Shown here piece after piece: positions 43,145 to 53,071 of a stretch of DNA of 64,000 nucleotides. Location: positions 165,335-229,334 of the forward strand of contig JAEZKP010000095.1 in assembly GCA_023436145.1 (NCBI GenBank), in the 5' to 3' direction. The position numbers and the translations under genes were made by a program. This DNA comes from Fibrobacterota bacterium (lineage in GTDB: Bacteria; Fibrobacterota; Chitinivibrionia; Chitinivibrionales; Chitinispirillaceae). The notes under the pieces were generated by a model, which did no database searches, was not told the DNA's origin, and worked only from the letters and a program-made list of their open reading frames with translations. Each line of letters starts with the position of its first letter. Positions within the stretch are counted from its first letter, which is position 1.

Positions 43145-43768
43145 ATGATATTGATTGCTTTAAGAACTATAATGCTGGATGAAAAGACATTCCTTCCTGG
43201 GAATGAATTCGAGCTCACAAATCTCAATGAAATTGCCAGATTGATTAATATGGTACCACCGGCAGCAAAGTATAAGCTGGTAATTCCTTCTATGGAGAAA
43301 AGCCCTGAAGAGCAGACTGTGAAAGATGAAAACACTGTCAGACAAGAAATGACCAGAAAAGATGTCGGAGCGGATACACTTGTCCAGTCTGAAAAAAATG
43401 GTGGTTCGGATAAAACCGAAGAGGCCAAAGAAGATTCCAGTCGCAACGAAATTGACGAAGAATTAGATATTGACAGTGAAAGTAATATTTCTGATTCGCC
43501 TGTGCTGACTGAACCTGAAAATACCGGAACAAATCACCAGGGTGAAAGTGATCAATCCGCTACAAGCGGTGTTGTCTGTGCAGCTGCACAGGTTGAATCA
43601 GTATTAAAGATCGAGGGAATAGTGAACGACCTTTGTGTAATTCTTGAAAAGAGCGGTTATGATTCCATCGAGAAAATCAAAGCAGCAAAATTCGAGGATC
43701 TGGTTGCTGTCCCTGGTCTGGGTTACAAAAATGCAAAGAAGGTTTTTGACAAAGTCCAAAAGCTTTAA
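43145..43768 (+). CDS. Acidic protein with C-terminal helix-hairpin-helix
   Basis: 207 residues. A short folded N-terminus (MILIALRTIMLDEKTFLPGN) is followed by a long acidic low-complexity linker. The C-terminal ~60 residues end FEDLVAVPGLGYKNAKKVFD, a helix-hairpin-helix/SAM-like DNA-binding or assembly motif. Position after the capsid gene suggests a head or head-tail accessory protein. No named family. Confidence 0.55.
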   Translation: MILIALRTIMLDEKTFLPGNEFELTNLNEIARLINMVPPAAKYKLVIPSMEKSPEEQTVKDENTVRQEMTRKDVGADTLVQSEKNGGSDKTEEAKEDSSRNEIDEELDIDSESNISDSPVLTEPENTGTNHQGESDQSATSGVVCAAAQVESVLKIEGIVNDLCVILEKSGYDSIEKIKAAKFEDLVAVPGLGYKNAKKVFDKVQKL

Positions 43769-43801
43769 ATAGTAATAACTCTTTTTCATAGCATTGTCAT
43801 A

Positions 43802-44086
43802 ATGGAAAACGAAAATACAAACGACACTATTGAAATGGTTTTGAAGGAAGTCAGGGAGCTCAGAGAGATCCTCACCGGCCAGATCAAAGATGGAGCTTAT
43901 CAGGATGGATTTATAACCCAGACTAATAATAAGCTTGCTGATCATGAGCGGAGAATTATTGCCCTGGAAACAATTCCAAAAGCTGTTAAAAGTATGTCGT
44001 TGAGTGTAGCTATGAAGTTTCTGGAAAAGGCAGTGCTATGGCTGGCTGTTGGGCTGTCAACCTATTTCAATTTTGTTAATAAATGA
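43802..44086 (+). CDS. Small coiled-coil protein with C-terminal membrane segment (XhlA-like layout)
   Basis: 94 residues. A charged helix (VLKEVRELREILTGQIKDGA) and ADHERRIIALET are followed by one C-terminal hydrophobic segment (AVLWLAVGLSTYFNFV). The layout is that of XhlA-type holin accessory proteins. Its place among head-tail genes is unusual for lysis, so the function is uncertain. Confidence 0.5.
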   Translation: MENENTNDTIEMVLKEVRELREILTGQIKDGAYQDGFITQTNNKLADHERRIIALETIPKAVKSMSLSVAMKFLEKAVLWLAVGLSTYFNFVNK

Positions 44087-44101
44087 TTGCAGGGGTATGT
44101 G

Positions 44102-44419
44102 ATGAGTATCTATTCAATTGATCCACTGCTTCCTATGTTGGGTGAAACTTTTCATTATACTCCTGCAGTCGATAGCATTCGCAAGGAAGTATTTGGTATC
44201 ATCGACCGGGAAGGTATGCAGGCTATTCCAGTAAGAGGATCTGATCTTCCCGTTCATAATTATCCCATGGTTATCTATGTTAAAAAGATTGAGGTCCCGG
44301 TGGTAACTCAGGGATCTGATGTAGTCGATACTGTTGATTTGACAGGTAAAGCGGTTTCGATACGGGTAAAAAAAATACTTGGCAATGATCCCGAAACCTG
44401 GGTTTTAGGAGCTGCATAA
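44102..44419 (+). CDS. Head-tail connector-like protein (gpFII position)
   Basis: 105 residues from the ATG at 44102 (AGGGG upstream; a TTG at 44087 is less likely). The sequence is beta-rich (YPMVIYVKKIEVPVVTQGSD, KAVSIRVKKILG). Size and position between capsid and tail terminator match gpFII-type attachment proteins. No strong motif. Confidence 0.5.
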   Translation: MSIYSIDPLLPMLGETFHYTPAVDSIRKEVFGIIDREGMQAIPVRGSDLPVHNYPMVIYVKKIEVPVVTQGSDVVDTVDLTGKAVSIRVKKILGNDPETWVLGAA

Positions 44420-44892
44420 TGGCTGATTGTATTGATGCAAGAATAACCGGAAATCTTCTAAATGTATTTCGAACCATTACTATTGCAAATGGTTATGAAA
44501 CCGATGTGAAAACTGTTGAGTTGCTCAGGACGGTATTGCGGATTGAGGATGGCCAGTATGCGTTCTGCCTGGTTATTCCCAATGAATTGGATCCGCAATC
44601 AGAATTCTCCTATCGTGATGATGTTTTATCGTTTATGGTCTGGTTCCTGGATGGTAAATCGGATGATCTTCCAGGAGATCCACCTTTCACCTGGAGACTT
44701 CGAAATGTTGCAGCTGATTTTATTAAGGCTTTAAAACAGGATCCGACACTGGGAGGACTGGCTCAGAATATCCGGATACCCAGGCACAATTTCGGACTTT
44801 TCGTCGATGAAAATATTATGGAACTTGGTGTATACATGTTTATCGAAATCGATAGACAGATTAATCCCAGCGATCCATATCAATTAGCATAA
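44419..44892 (+). CDS. Tail terminator/completion-like protein
   Basis: 157 residues. Its start shares a base with the previous stop. FLDGKSDDLPGDPPFTWRLR, NVAADFIKALKQDPTLGGLA and YMFIEIDRQ resemble the tail-completion/terminator proteins (gpU or DUF3168 class) that cap the tail tube and lie just before the tube gene. Assigned mostly from position and general pattern. Confidence 0.5.
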   Translation: MADCIDARITGNLLNVFRTITIANGYETDVKTVELLRTVLRIEDGQYAFCLVIPNELDPQSEFSYRDDVLSFMVWFLDGKSDDLPGDPPFTWRLRNVAADFIKALKQDPTLGGLAQNIRIPRHNFGLFVDENIMELGVYMFIEIDRQINPSDPYQLA

Positions 44893-44902
44893 TGGAGGGC
44901 GT

Positions 44903-45853
44903 ATGATAACTGCATCTGAATTATACCTGGCACGATTACAGGGTGCTTTGGGAGTACCTGAATCAAATTTGATAGCTGCAGACTGGATCGACTGTCTGCC
45001 AGAATCTAAACTTGACATAGTTCCAACTTCTGATCCAATGAAAACCGTTTCCGGGCGATCTTCCCAGGATGCCAGTGTTCCCGGTTTGATCAATGCAGAT
45101 ATTCAGCTGGATTTTGCGATCCGGTCTGCAGGTGCATCAACAATAGCTCATTGGGTAAAGATTGCCCAGGCTGCGAGACTTGGCTTAACTGAGGATGTAG
45201 TTGTGGCCGGTACCAGATACATTCTTCGGCCTTCAAATGAGCACAAAGATGTAACTGTCTGGAAATATGGAGGTGCTCACGGTGCAAATAGATCCCAGCT
45301 AAAGCAGGCCGTCAATTGTGTTTTTGACTGGAAAATAACTCAGGAAGTGGGAAAGAAAGCTATCATATCATTTCAGAGTGGTAAGGGATCTATACTGAGT
45401 TTACCTGTTGCAGGGACACTTCCGACTATTGTTAAACCCGAACTGTTTACACCTGCATTGCTTGCTGCAGATCTTATTTCTCTGTTTGGGGAATCATATA
45501 AACTCATCAAATATGAGATCTCCGGAAATGTACCGGTAGAGCAGAGACTTGATGGAACAACCTTCTCCGGGTATGGAAACACCGAGGCAACTGATATTGA
45601 GATTAAATGGGCTATGACCGTTTATGCGGATTCTCCCAATGTGATTGATCCGTACACTGCCTGGAGAAACAGAACTACAGGTGATATTGATATTACTTAT
45701 GGTAAAACTGGTGAGAAAATCTCTCATAGTATAGGTGATGCTCAGATCGAGGATATCAAAGAAAGCAAACAGGGAAATATTACCAGCTGGGATATGACCG
45801 GAATATCCATCGATAACAACTATACTCTGACTGTAAATTCAGATCTGGTATAA
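44903..45853 (+). CDS. Major tail tube protein
   Basis: 316 residues. PTSDPMKTVSGRSSQDASVP, FDWKITQEVGKKAIISFQSG, LIKYEISGNVPVEQRLDGTT and IKWAMTVYADSPNVIDPY suggest the beta-sandwich tube fold. It directly precedes the G/GT chaperone pair, which is the standard order in siphoviruses. GGAGGGC lies before the ATG. Confidence 0.7.
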   Translation: MITASELYLARLQGALGVPESNLIAADWIDCLPESKLDIVPTSDPMKTVSGRSSQDASVPGLINADIQLDFAIRSAGASTIAHWVKIAQAARLGLTEDVVVAGTRYILRPSNEHKDVTVWKYGGAHGANRSQLKQAVNCVFDWKITQEVGKKAIISFQSGKGSILSLPVAGTLPTIVKPELFTPALLAADLISLFGESYKLIKYEISGNVPVEQRLDGTTFSGYGNTEATDIEIKWAMTVYADSPNVIDPYTAWRNRTTGDIDITYGKTGEKISHSIGDAQIEDIKESKQGNITSWDMTGISIDNNYTLTVNSDLV

Positions 45854-45864
45854 GGAGTAAAAAT

Positions 45865-46209
45865 ATGACATCAATTCCATATAGTAAGGACGATTCCATA
45901 GATCATGAAATAGATGGTTTAACGATTTCCTTGAAACCATTGATCGGGAAAACTGAATATAAGGCTCAGACTCTGCTTGAACAGCTGAAATCGTTAAAAG
46001 AAGATGATAACTTGACATTAAAAACGATGGAGGTTACAGATAAACTGTTCGATATGTTTGTTGCCGGGTGGAAGCATGGCGAAATAGAGCAGAAATTCCC
46101 GGATGGAGAAAAACTTCCCAGCGATTTCTTTGATTCAAAATTTAAAACCTTTATCGTATTTAAAAAGGTCTTCAATACCGAAGTCGATGCAGAAGAAAAA
46201 AAAAGCTGA
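45865..46209 (+). CDS. Tail assembly chaperone, G-like product
   Basis: 114 residues: SIDHEIDGLTISLKPLIGKT, MEVTDKLFDMFVAGWKHGEI, FFDSKFKTFIVFKKVFN. Small acidic chaperone between tail tube and tape measure, as lambda gpG. Its last codons run GAA GAA AAA AAA AGC TGA, and the A-run forms a -1 slippery site that opens the downstream frame (next entry). TAAGGAG precedes the ATG. Confidence 0.75.
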   Translation: MTSIPYSKDDSIDHEIDGLTISLKPLIGKTEYKAQTLLEQLKSLKEDDNLTLKTMEVTDKLFDMFVAGWKHGEIEQKFPDGEKLPSDFFDSKFKTFIVFKKVFNTEVDAEEKKS

Positions 46210-46616
46210 TTGCTTACTTTTCTGTTGAGTATTCTGAAATACTGGATAAGGTTTTCGATTGTAAAATTTGCACGAAAAAAGAAAAACGTTCGAGAGGATG
46301 TTCAAAACCTCTTAAAAAATGGATAGCTGCAGTTAATTGTATTTGTGATGGAGATGAAAAATGCGGGTTATGCAAAGGCTCCGGTCAGATAAAATTAAAA
46401 TCGTGTCCCAGGTCGTTATCCTTTTCTTTACGACGTGCAATTTCATATTACACATATTACGAAACAACCGGATTCACCATTTTCCCGGATGGAAAACCAC
46501 TTACCAGCCAGCCTTTAAAACTTCTCAATGTGTTTTCTTTTATCACTCATATAAAAGGCGTTTTATTTCTGCGCCAGCATCCGGAGCTTGAGAAAAATGT
46601 CGGATCCAAATGTTAA
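46197..46616 (+). CDS. Frameshift extension of tail chaperone (GT-like), zinc-ribbon-like
   Basis: From the slippery heptamer A-AAA-AAA (46197-46203) a -1 shift reads AAG CTG ATT and stays open for 137 codons to TAA 46614-46616. There is no start codon of its own at the right place. The fused G-GT product would be about 250 residues. The extension has a cysteine pattern CKIC...GC...CIC...CGLCKGSG...C like a zinc ribbon. It ends 20 bases inside the tape measure gene. The arrangement is the conserved lambda G/GT programmed frameshift. Confidence 0.75.
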   Translation, partial: KKKLIAYFSVEYSEILDKVFDCKICTKKEKRSRGCSKPLKKWIAAVNCICDGDEKCGLCKGSGQIKLKSCPRSLSFSLRRAISYYTYYETTGFTIFPDGKPLTSQPLKLLNVFSFITHIKGVLFLRQHPELEKNVGSKC

Positions 46617-48966
46617 AGTAATATTTGAGGCTGTAAATAGAATTTCAGCTCCTATGCAGAAAATGGCTGCAGATGCTAAATCTGCAGCTGACAAAATAAG
46701 TGCACCAATAAATGCGGTGGGGACAATTGCGAAAGCTACCGGGGCTGCAATTATTGCCGGTTTTGCTGTCGAAAAATTGCGCAGTTACATGAATGAAGGA
46801 TATGAACTGTATAAAAAGCAGGAGGAAGCTAATACCAGGCTTATAGCAGCACTGAAATCTACCGGTAATGCTGCAGGGTTTACCTATAATGAACTAAAAA
46901 CTATGGCATCCGGGCTTCAGGATGTAACCACTGTCGGAGATGAAGTAACCCAGGCCGGACAGCACATTTTACTTACTTTCCGTAATATAAAAGGTGACAT
47001 TTTTAAGGATGCACAGGAAGCCATGCTTGACCTTTCTGTTGTAACCGGTAATGTGGATGGTGCCGCTAAAAAGTTAGGAACTGCTTTAAGTGAACCTAAA
47101 AAAGCGATTGAAAGTTTACGGGAAATCGGAGTCCGATTTTCTAAAGAACAACAGGACCAGATAAGAAATTTTGAATCTACAGGTAGGGTAGCTGAAGCTC
47201 AAAGAATCATACTGGACCAGGTAAGCTTATCATATGGTGGTTTGGCCAGGTCGATTGCACAAACCCCTACCGGGGAAATAGAGCAGTTAAAAAATAGGAT
47301 TGGTGATGTTAAGGAGGAGATCGGAAGGGCTTCGCTTCCGGTTCAAAAGCTCGGAGCTGATATTCAGCTGTTTCTGGTTCAGGAGGCTAACAGACTGTTG
47401 GGTATATTCCAAAGTATTGGAAAAACAGTACCATCTATTCAGGAAAATTTTAGTAAAATTAAAGAAAATCTATCCCTGGAAGAACAGGTCAGTATCTTTA
47501 AAGATTTTGAAAAAGAAAGACAGCTGCAGCTCGATACTTTAAAAAAAGATCTTGCATTTTGGGAAGAAAAGCAGGCTGAATTATCAAAAAAGAAATTACG
47601 TTTACCCACTGATGATCATAGCGGAGTCATAAAGGCTCTTCAAGACCAAATAAAACAAGTTAAAGAGGAGATGAACCGGTATGGAGAAGAATCTTCAAAT
47701 GTACAAAAGACGATAAATGCTCAGGCAGCTGAAGCTATTCAGGCTGCCAATGATGAAGCATTACTAAAGCAGACTCTGGCAAGAATTGACCGGGAAAATG
47801 CTGCAATCAAATATACAGAACAGGAAAAATTAATAAAGAAAATTGAAGATGATGCACGAAAACAGCTGCAGATAGTAGGTGAGAATGAAGAGGCAAAACG
47901 AAAAATCCAGGAAAATTCTGCAGCCAAAAAGAAAGAAGTTACTGATGCACAAAAAGTTATAGATGAAAATAGAAAACTTTATGATGAACAAAGGAGGCAG
48001 GCACTTGAGTATAATAAAAACGTTCAGGATCTGAATAGACAATTAAGAGATTCGAAACTGTCAGAAATGGACCGTGAACTGCAGGCTGTTGTAGACTGGT
48101 ATGGACAGCAGGCAGATATTCACTGGGCTAATGGTGAAGCTTTGGCCTGGGCAGAAGAAATAAGCCAGGCAAGAATGCAGGCGATCCGGGATAAATATCG
48201 TGAAATAGAAGAGACCGAAGCAACCAAAGCTGCAGAGAAAGCACAGGCAGAAGCGCAGAAAATAGCCAATGAGAGAAAGGCACTTGAACAGGATATTAAA
48301 ACATCATCAATTGGTGCTGCAGAACAAGTGTCAAGCGCTATTTTTCAGATTTCCTCCATGAGACATGACCGTGAGATGCAAAAAGAAATTGAAGCGGTGC
48401 AGAATTCGAAAATGTCAGCTAAAAAGAAAAAAGCTGAAATCGAACGCATAGAGCGGGAATATTTCCAGAAAGGTAAACAAAAAAATATAGCAGAAATTTT
48501 AATAATGGGTGCTCTGGCATCTGCTAAAAACATTGCTACTTATGGCTTTACTCCAGCTCTTATTGGTCCACAGATTGCCACTGCTGCCAGCATTGCAGCA
48601 TCGTTGGCACTTGCGGCAGCACAAAAATATGCCGGTGGTGGTATTGTTCCAGGAAATTCTTTCACCGGTGACCGGGTTCTGGGATGGTTGAATTCCAGGG
48701 AAATGGTCTTAAATACTGATCACCAAATGGGATTATGGAAATTTATACAGTCCGCGAAATCTGGAACTGCGAATTATAATAATTCGAAATCATACACTAC
48801 TAATAATACCAAAGAGCAGAATACAATCGCAAATATTTACATATCAGATATGAGCGGCCAGTATAAAAAAGAATTTGAAAAAGCCAGAAGACGCGGGGAA
48901 CTGGATGAATTCGAGCGTGAAATTGAACAGCGGGTAATAGCTCAACTGCAAGGAACAAGCTCATGA
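46597..48966 (+). CDS. Tail tape measure protein
   Basis: 789 residues from the ATG at 46597 (TTG 46588 is possible). The N-terminal part EAVNRISAPMQKMAADAKSA and GFTYNELKTMASGLQDVTTV is typical of lambda/P2-type tape measure proteins. A long coiled-coil region follows (about 290-560), then a hydrophobic stretch (IAEILIMGALASAKNIATYG, AAASIAASLALAAAQ) and a small Gly-rich end (GGGIVPGNSFTGDRV) as in many tape measures. Sets tail length and helps DNA passage. Relatively short, so a tail of modest length. Confidence 0.88.
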   Translation: MSDPNVKVIFEAVNRISAPMQKMAADAKSAADKISAPINAVGTIAKATGAAIIAGFAVEKLRSYMNEGYELYKKQEEANTRLIAALKSTGNAAGFTYNELKTMASGLQDVTTVGDEVTQAGQHILLTFRNIKGDIFKDAQEAMLDLSVVTGNVDGAAKKLGTALSEPKKAIESLREIGVRFSKEQQDQIRNFESTGRVAEAQRIILDQVSLSYGGLARSIAQTPTGEIEQLKNRIGDVKEEIGRASLPVQKLGADIQLFLVQEANRLLGIFQSIGKTVPSIQENFSKIKENLSLEEQVSIFKDFEKERQLQLDTLKKDLAFWEEKQAELSKKKLRLPTDDHSGVIKALQDQIKQVKEEMNRYGEESSNVQKTINAQAAEAIQAANDEALLKQTLARIDRENAAIKYTEQEKLIKKIEDDARKQLQIVGENEEAKRKIQENSAAKKKEVTDAQKVIDENRKLYDEQRRQALEYNKNVQDLNRQLRDSKLSEMDRELQAVVDWYGQQADIHWANGEALAWAEEISQARMQAIRDKYREIEETEATKAAEKAQAEAQKIANERKALEQDIKTSSIGAAEQVSSAIFQISSMRHDREMQKEIEAVQNSKMSAKKKKAEIERIEREYFQKGKQKNIAEILIMGALASAKNIATYGFTPALIGPQIATAASIAASLALAAAQKYAGGGIVPGNSFTGDRVLGWLNSREMVLNTDHQMGLWKFIQSAKSGTANYNNSKSYTTNNTKEQNTIANIYISDMSGQYKKEFEKARRRGELDEFEREIEQRVIAQLQGTSS

Positions 48967-49778
48967 TAGATCTGTTATCAGATGGGTTTTCTATTTCAGT
49001 GAATCCTCCTCAGTATCCATATACTGTTACAATTAACATGTGCATGAGAATGATTGAGACAGTTTATGGGCGAATTCATTGGCTGGATCAGGGGATTGAT
49101 TACGATAGCAGATCAACCGAAATTAAATGGTTGTTGAGTGCTGTTCAAACTCTTCATTTACAGAATTTGATGACCGACGAAGCTAGGGAAAAAGATATCC
49201 GGATAACCTGTCCTGCAAATTCAGGATTACATGTGTTTGGTCCGGACCTGGGCGATACAGGTTATTTCTGGGCGAAGCTGAATACTATTGAGACCTCCGG
49301 AATGAAGTATAAACCTTACCGGTATTTCGAAACCACAACTTTGTTCAATTTGCTTTCGTATCCTGTGTATCAAATACCATCTGCAGTGAGCGAAGGGCTG
49401 TTTGAGCTGGGTGATGTCACTGGTGTATTGCAGATGCAGCGGGAAATAGGAAATAATCTTGAAACAGGTGTAAACCGTAATGAATCATTGTCAGGGAAAA
49501 TTACAAGCATCGATCTGTCACCGGCGGCAGATATTTATGATGCTGATATTCAGATACTGGCAGGTACTCATAAAATGGCAGAAATAATCCACCATCTGCA
49601 GGTAGACATCCGTGGAAACCCATTCACCATAAATAATCCATGTAATACCTACCTGTTTGGTGCACAAAAGGTTGCCAGTGATGAGTATATGGTGATATTG
49701 AGAGACAGTAAACTGGTTTGCACATGTACAAATGTCAATAAATGGGTTCTTGACCTGAAATTGAGACTGGTGGTGTGA
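48963..49778 (+). CDS. Tail tip-associated protein (distal tail position)
   Basis: 271 residues; its start overlaps the tape measure stop (ATGA). No named family is visible. The sequence is mixed beta (ISVNPPQYPYTVTINMCMRM, IETSGMKYKPYRYFETTTLF). The slot right after the tape measure is usually a distal tail or gpM/gpL-type protein. Confidence 0.5.
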   Translation: MIDLLSDGFSISVNPPQYPYTVTINMCMRMIETVYGRIHWLDQGIDYDSRSTEIKWLLSAVQTLHLQNLMTDEAREKDIRITCPANSGLHVFGPDLGDTGYFWAKLNTIETSGMKYKPYRYFETTTLFNLLSYPVYQIPSAVSEGLFELGDVTGVLQMQREIGNNLETGVNRNESLSGKITSIDLSPAADIYDADIQILAGTHKMAEIIHHLQVDIRGNPFTINNPCNTYLFGAQKVASDEYMVILRDSKLVCTCTNVNKWVLDLKLRLVV

Positions 49779-49781
49779 AAC

Positions 49782-51752
49782 ATGAAAATTATACGTTTGA
49801 TAACTGTTTACACCAAGAAAACTATAGAAAATGACATTCCTGAAATCGGACTATTTTCAACTGATAATGGATCTGAATTTCACTGGAGCGAGGTGCCAAT
49901 AGCTCCAAGCGTAGGTTCATTTGCACCAATATTGACAAGTGTTGGCGATAAAACAACCAAATTAGATCTGGGAACAGGTGGAAATATTGAGCAGTATTCA
50001 ACTATAAATTTTAGTGTGGTTAATCTGGCTCAGATAAATGTTTTGATGGAGGATTTAGATTTTCCAATCATTGGCTCAAGGGTTATATGTGAGGATTATT
50101 ATCCGGATACAGAGGAATTCAAACGAATATATACCGGAATGATTGATACCTTCAGCGCAGATGATCGTGAATTACATTTTGATTGTGAGGCATGGGAAAA
50201 TGTAAAAGATCGTAACCTAACCTCAAAAATTATTTCCGGTTCAGAAGGCAACTTCCCATTTGCACCAACTGGTGTTAATGGTCAGATAATTCCATTATGT
50301 ATCGGTGAATCAGATCCGAAGAATGGAATTTATTTTAAAATTCCATGTATAAAAAATATCTTCAGAATATTAAGCCAACAGGATATTCTAAATCTTTTAC
50401 CAGCTCATTTAGAGTATCAGAATTTTCCTTCAGAGCTGGACGTTTTCCCTGTTGCTGACCAACATCCTGCAGCAGATGATCTTCATTTTATAATAAGGTT
50501 AGGAAATGTGAATGTGTTTGATACACAGCCATATTTTAATAACCTGATTGGAAAATATTTGTACATAAAAACAGCTCCGGTAAATGAAGATGAAGGACAG
50601 GAAATCAGTTATGAAAATGAATTACGAAAAATAACCGGTGTGGAATACAGCCCGAATCTTGGAGCTCCCGCATATGGTGCTGGAGCTGGCGAGTATGCTG
50701 CATTAACGATAATAATAGATAAAATAGTAAGGTTATTTGGAAATTTTTATGCCAATCATCAATATCAATCTTATGTCCAGTTTATAGATAAAGCTTTATC
50801 CGAAGGCGATCCGGCATTATACCAATGGATGGCTGCAAAGGAAAATATAGGCTTTAAAAATGAACCAGAATTCTATTATGGTAATGAACACAAAAGATTA
50901 TTAACAACAGGTTTCAACCTAAGTGTGTTTTCACCAATATCGGTATCGTATCCTATCGAACAACCGGATAAAGATGAACTCTATGGCTTTAAAATCTTAA
51001 GTGTGCCAGCGATAGAAGCAATTGTCGATCTTGATGATCTCAGCAAATACAAAGATCCGGTTTTCTCTGATGAAGGTGAACCGTGGGACGATCTGAGTAA
51101 TTTTGTTCGTAAAGGGAGTTCACCTGGTTATTATGTGAACGATTTGCATACTGGTTATGAGTCAATTGCTGTTACTGTGAATAATGATGAAATGAGTAGC
51201 GATCCAGATAATAGAGATTATTACAAATATCGCTATTCGAGTACTTCTGTGCATTCCTGGCCGGATGGCCATTTTCAAAATATAAGAGCATTCAGGTTTA
51301 CATTGCCTGAAATCGATTTTGATTTCAATGAGGCATATATCGGAGTATCGATCGAATGCAATTGCGAATTTACATTCCCTCCGATGATTGGCTTAAAAAA
51401 ATACATGGGTCAGATTTCCTGGGCTATTGCTGATTTAGATATGTTTAATAACGTCTTCAAATTGGATGATATGCCAGATAGTTTTTATACAAATCATACT
51501 GATAATAATGAAAATTTTTTTGGTGAAGGATCCAGAACAAATGACAAATGGACGCATTACGCGAGGTATAAAAATTATTTGCTGGAAAATATCGGATCAA
51601 GAAAAGATTATATCCAGCATAATGAAGGATTGATTTTCTTTCCCAGAGGCGGAACTTCCGGGAGTTCTAATTTTACAGAAACACTAAAAATCAGAAAATT
51701 GTGTCTGATTTTTAAAAGCAAAGCCGAAATCGGAGACTATTTATATGTATAG
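49782..51752 (+). CDS. Large tail/baseplate hub protein, part 1
   Basis: 656 residues, no recognised family. Many aromatic and acidic residues and a Gly/Ala-rich loop (NLGAPAYGAGAGEYAALTII) suggest a structural virion protein. It overlaps the next gene by eight bases. Together with that gene it occupies the tail hub position, possibly as a split version of a single hub protein. Confidence 0.5.
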   Translation: MKIIRLITVYTKKTIENDIPEIGLFSTDNGSEFHWSEVPIAPSVGSFAPILTSVGDKTTKLDLGTGGNIEQYSTINFSVVNLAQINVLMEDLDFPIIGSRVICEDYYPDTEEFKRIYTGMIDTFSADDRELHFDCEAWENVKDRNLTSKIISGSEGNFPFAPTGVNGQIIPLCIGESDPKNGIYFKIPCIKNIFRILSQQDILNLLPAHLEYQNFPSELDVFPVADQHPAADDLHFIIRLGNVNVFDTQPYFNNLIGKYLYIKTAPVNEDEGQEISYENELRKITGVEYSPNLGAPAYGAGAGEYAALTIIIDKIVRLFGNFYANHQYQSYVQFIDKALSEGDPALYQWMAAKENIGFKNEPEFYYGNEHKRLLTTGFNLSVFSPISVSYPIEQPDKDELYGFKILSVPAIEAIVDLDDLSKYKDPVFSDEGEPWDDLSNFVRKGSSPGYYVNDLHTGYESIAVTVNNDEMSSDPDNRDYYKYRYSSTSVHSWPDGHFQNIRAFRFTLPEIDFDFNEAYIGVSIECNCEFTFPPMIGLKKYMGQISWAIADLDMFNNVFKLDDMPDSFYTNHTDNNENFFGEGSRTNDKWTHYARYKNYLLENIGSRKDYIQHNEGLIFFPRGGTSGSSNFTETLKIRKLCLIFKSKAEIGDYLYV

Positions 51753-53058
51753 TGGACTAACTCCAGGCTGGTCTCCTGTTGAATGGGATTTGATACACAT
51801 AGATATTGATGATAATTTTGATGCCGGTGAAACTATGTTGGAGATCACTTCATATAAAGGAAACACCTTTAAAAAAGGGGAACGCTATAGAATTTTTATT
51901 GAAGTGGATACTGCATTTGCTGGAGGTTTGGTTGAAACAAATACTTGGTACGAACACCCATTTGAAATTGCTTTTTATACTGAAACTGAAATAGTAATAG
52001 ACTGGGAACCGCACAGTGACAACTGCATATTGAAGCTGATTAACAAAACTGAAGATTTGGTAATAACTCTCGACTGGGACTGGACCTTACATCAGAAACA
52101 ACATTTATTGGATAACCCAATAGATGCACTTTATTACATCCGGCAAAGCCAGAACTGGAATGAATTAGACGAGAACCAGGAACCAATCAGGCATATTAAT
52201 ATCGATCCAGGAACTTACGGTTCATTCTTTCATTCCAGCCTGGGCGATCTTCGGGCTGTAAAAATCTGCAGAGAAATACTGAATTATGATGATGCTACAA
52301 CCAGGGCAATCAGCAAATCGATCTGCGAAGAGTTTAACCTGGTATTGTATACAGATAATAACGGCAACGAATCAGTGAAACTGATCGATTATCCTGAACC
52401 GGAAATATCATTTACAATAACTGTACACGACATTATAAAAGAACCCGAAATAATTGAACGGGACCCAAATAAAATTTACTGTGAACCGGTGGTGAAATTC
52501 GCTACTGATTGGAGTACAAATAACCCTACTAAGCAGTTTTCTATTATTAAAACTGACCAGGATGAATATGATCTAAGTTGCACTCCTGGATTAACAGCTG
52601 AACAGGGTGGACCACTATGGGCTATGGCGAAAACATTGAGGCAGGCGGTAAATAAAATTACTGCCTTTGAATTCAATTTTAAATGGATTAAACATATAGA
52701 GGATGCAATCCAGTTGTTATCCCGGAAATTTGTTTGGATGAGTAAAAAGAGGATGAAACTGGTTGTCTCATATGAAAAAGCGGTTAATCAGACAGTTGGC
52801 TGCTGGGGAAAAGTGGTTATTCCAATTTCAACCGTTGGTAAAGAAATCAGATTTATCATTGAGGAAATGGTTTCGAGTAAAAAAAGAGGGAAAAATTCTT
52901 CCTTGGTATCCATGCAGGTTGTGCTCTGGGACAACGTGACAAGTGAAGAGCTGGAGATCCTGCAGAACCAGATGTATGTAATTCTGGATCAGCAGCTGCA
53001 GGGACAAGTTGCGGATGAGGCTGATTTAATGCAGGATCTGACACAAGATCATTTATAA
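51745..53058 (+). CDS. Tail/baseplate hub protein, part 2
   Basis: 437 residues. The middle and C-terminal parts (NYDDATTRAISKSICEEFNL, IKLIDYPEPE-like linker, FVWMSKKRMKLVVSYEKAVN, GKVVIPISTVGKEIRFIIEE) read as a hub domain followed by a helical end. It lies between the large tail protein and the fibre. Named function not certain. Confidence 0.5.
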   Translation: MYSGLTPGWSPVEWDLIHIDIDDNFDAGETMLEITSYKGNTFKKGERYRIFIEVDTAFAGGLVETNTWYEHPFEIAFYTETEIVIDWEPHSDNCILKLINKTEDLVITLDWDWTLHQKQHLLDNPIDALYYIRQSQNWNELDENQEPIRHINIDPGTYGSFFHSSLGDLRAVKICREILNYDDATTRAISKSICEEFNLVLYTDNNGNESVKLIDYPEPEISFTITVHDIIKEPEIIERDPNKIYCEPVVKFATDWSTNNPTKQFSIIKTDQDEYDLSCTPGLTAEQGGPLWAMAKTLRQAVNKITAFEFNFKWIKHIEDAIQLLSRKFVWMSKKRMKLVVSYEKAVNQTVGCWGKVVIPISTVGKEIRFIIEEMVSSKKRGKNSSLVSMQVVLWDNVTSEELEILQNQMYVILDQQLQGQVADEADLMQDLTQDHL

Positions 53059-53071
53059 TGGAGTAATTGTC

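Noticed and set aside
46361..46591. 76-codon frame starting at an ATG between the tail chaperone and tape measure
   Set aside because: It is out of frame with the frameshift extension, which covers the whole interval and has the expected chaperone position.
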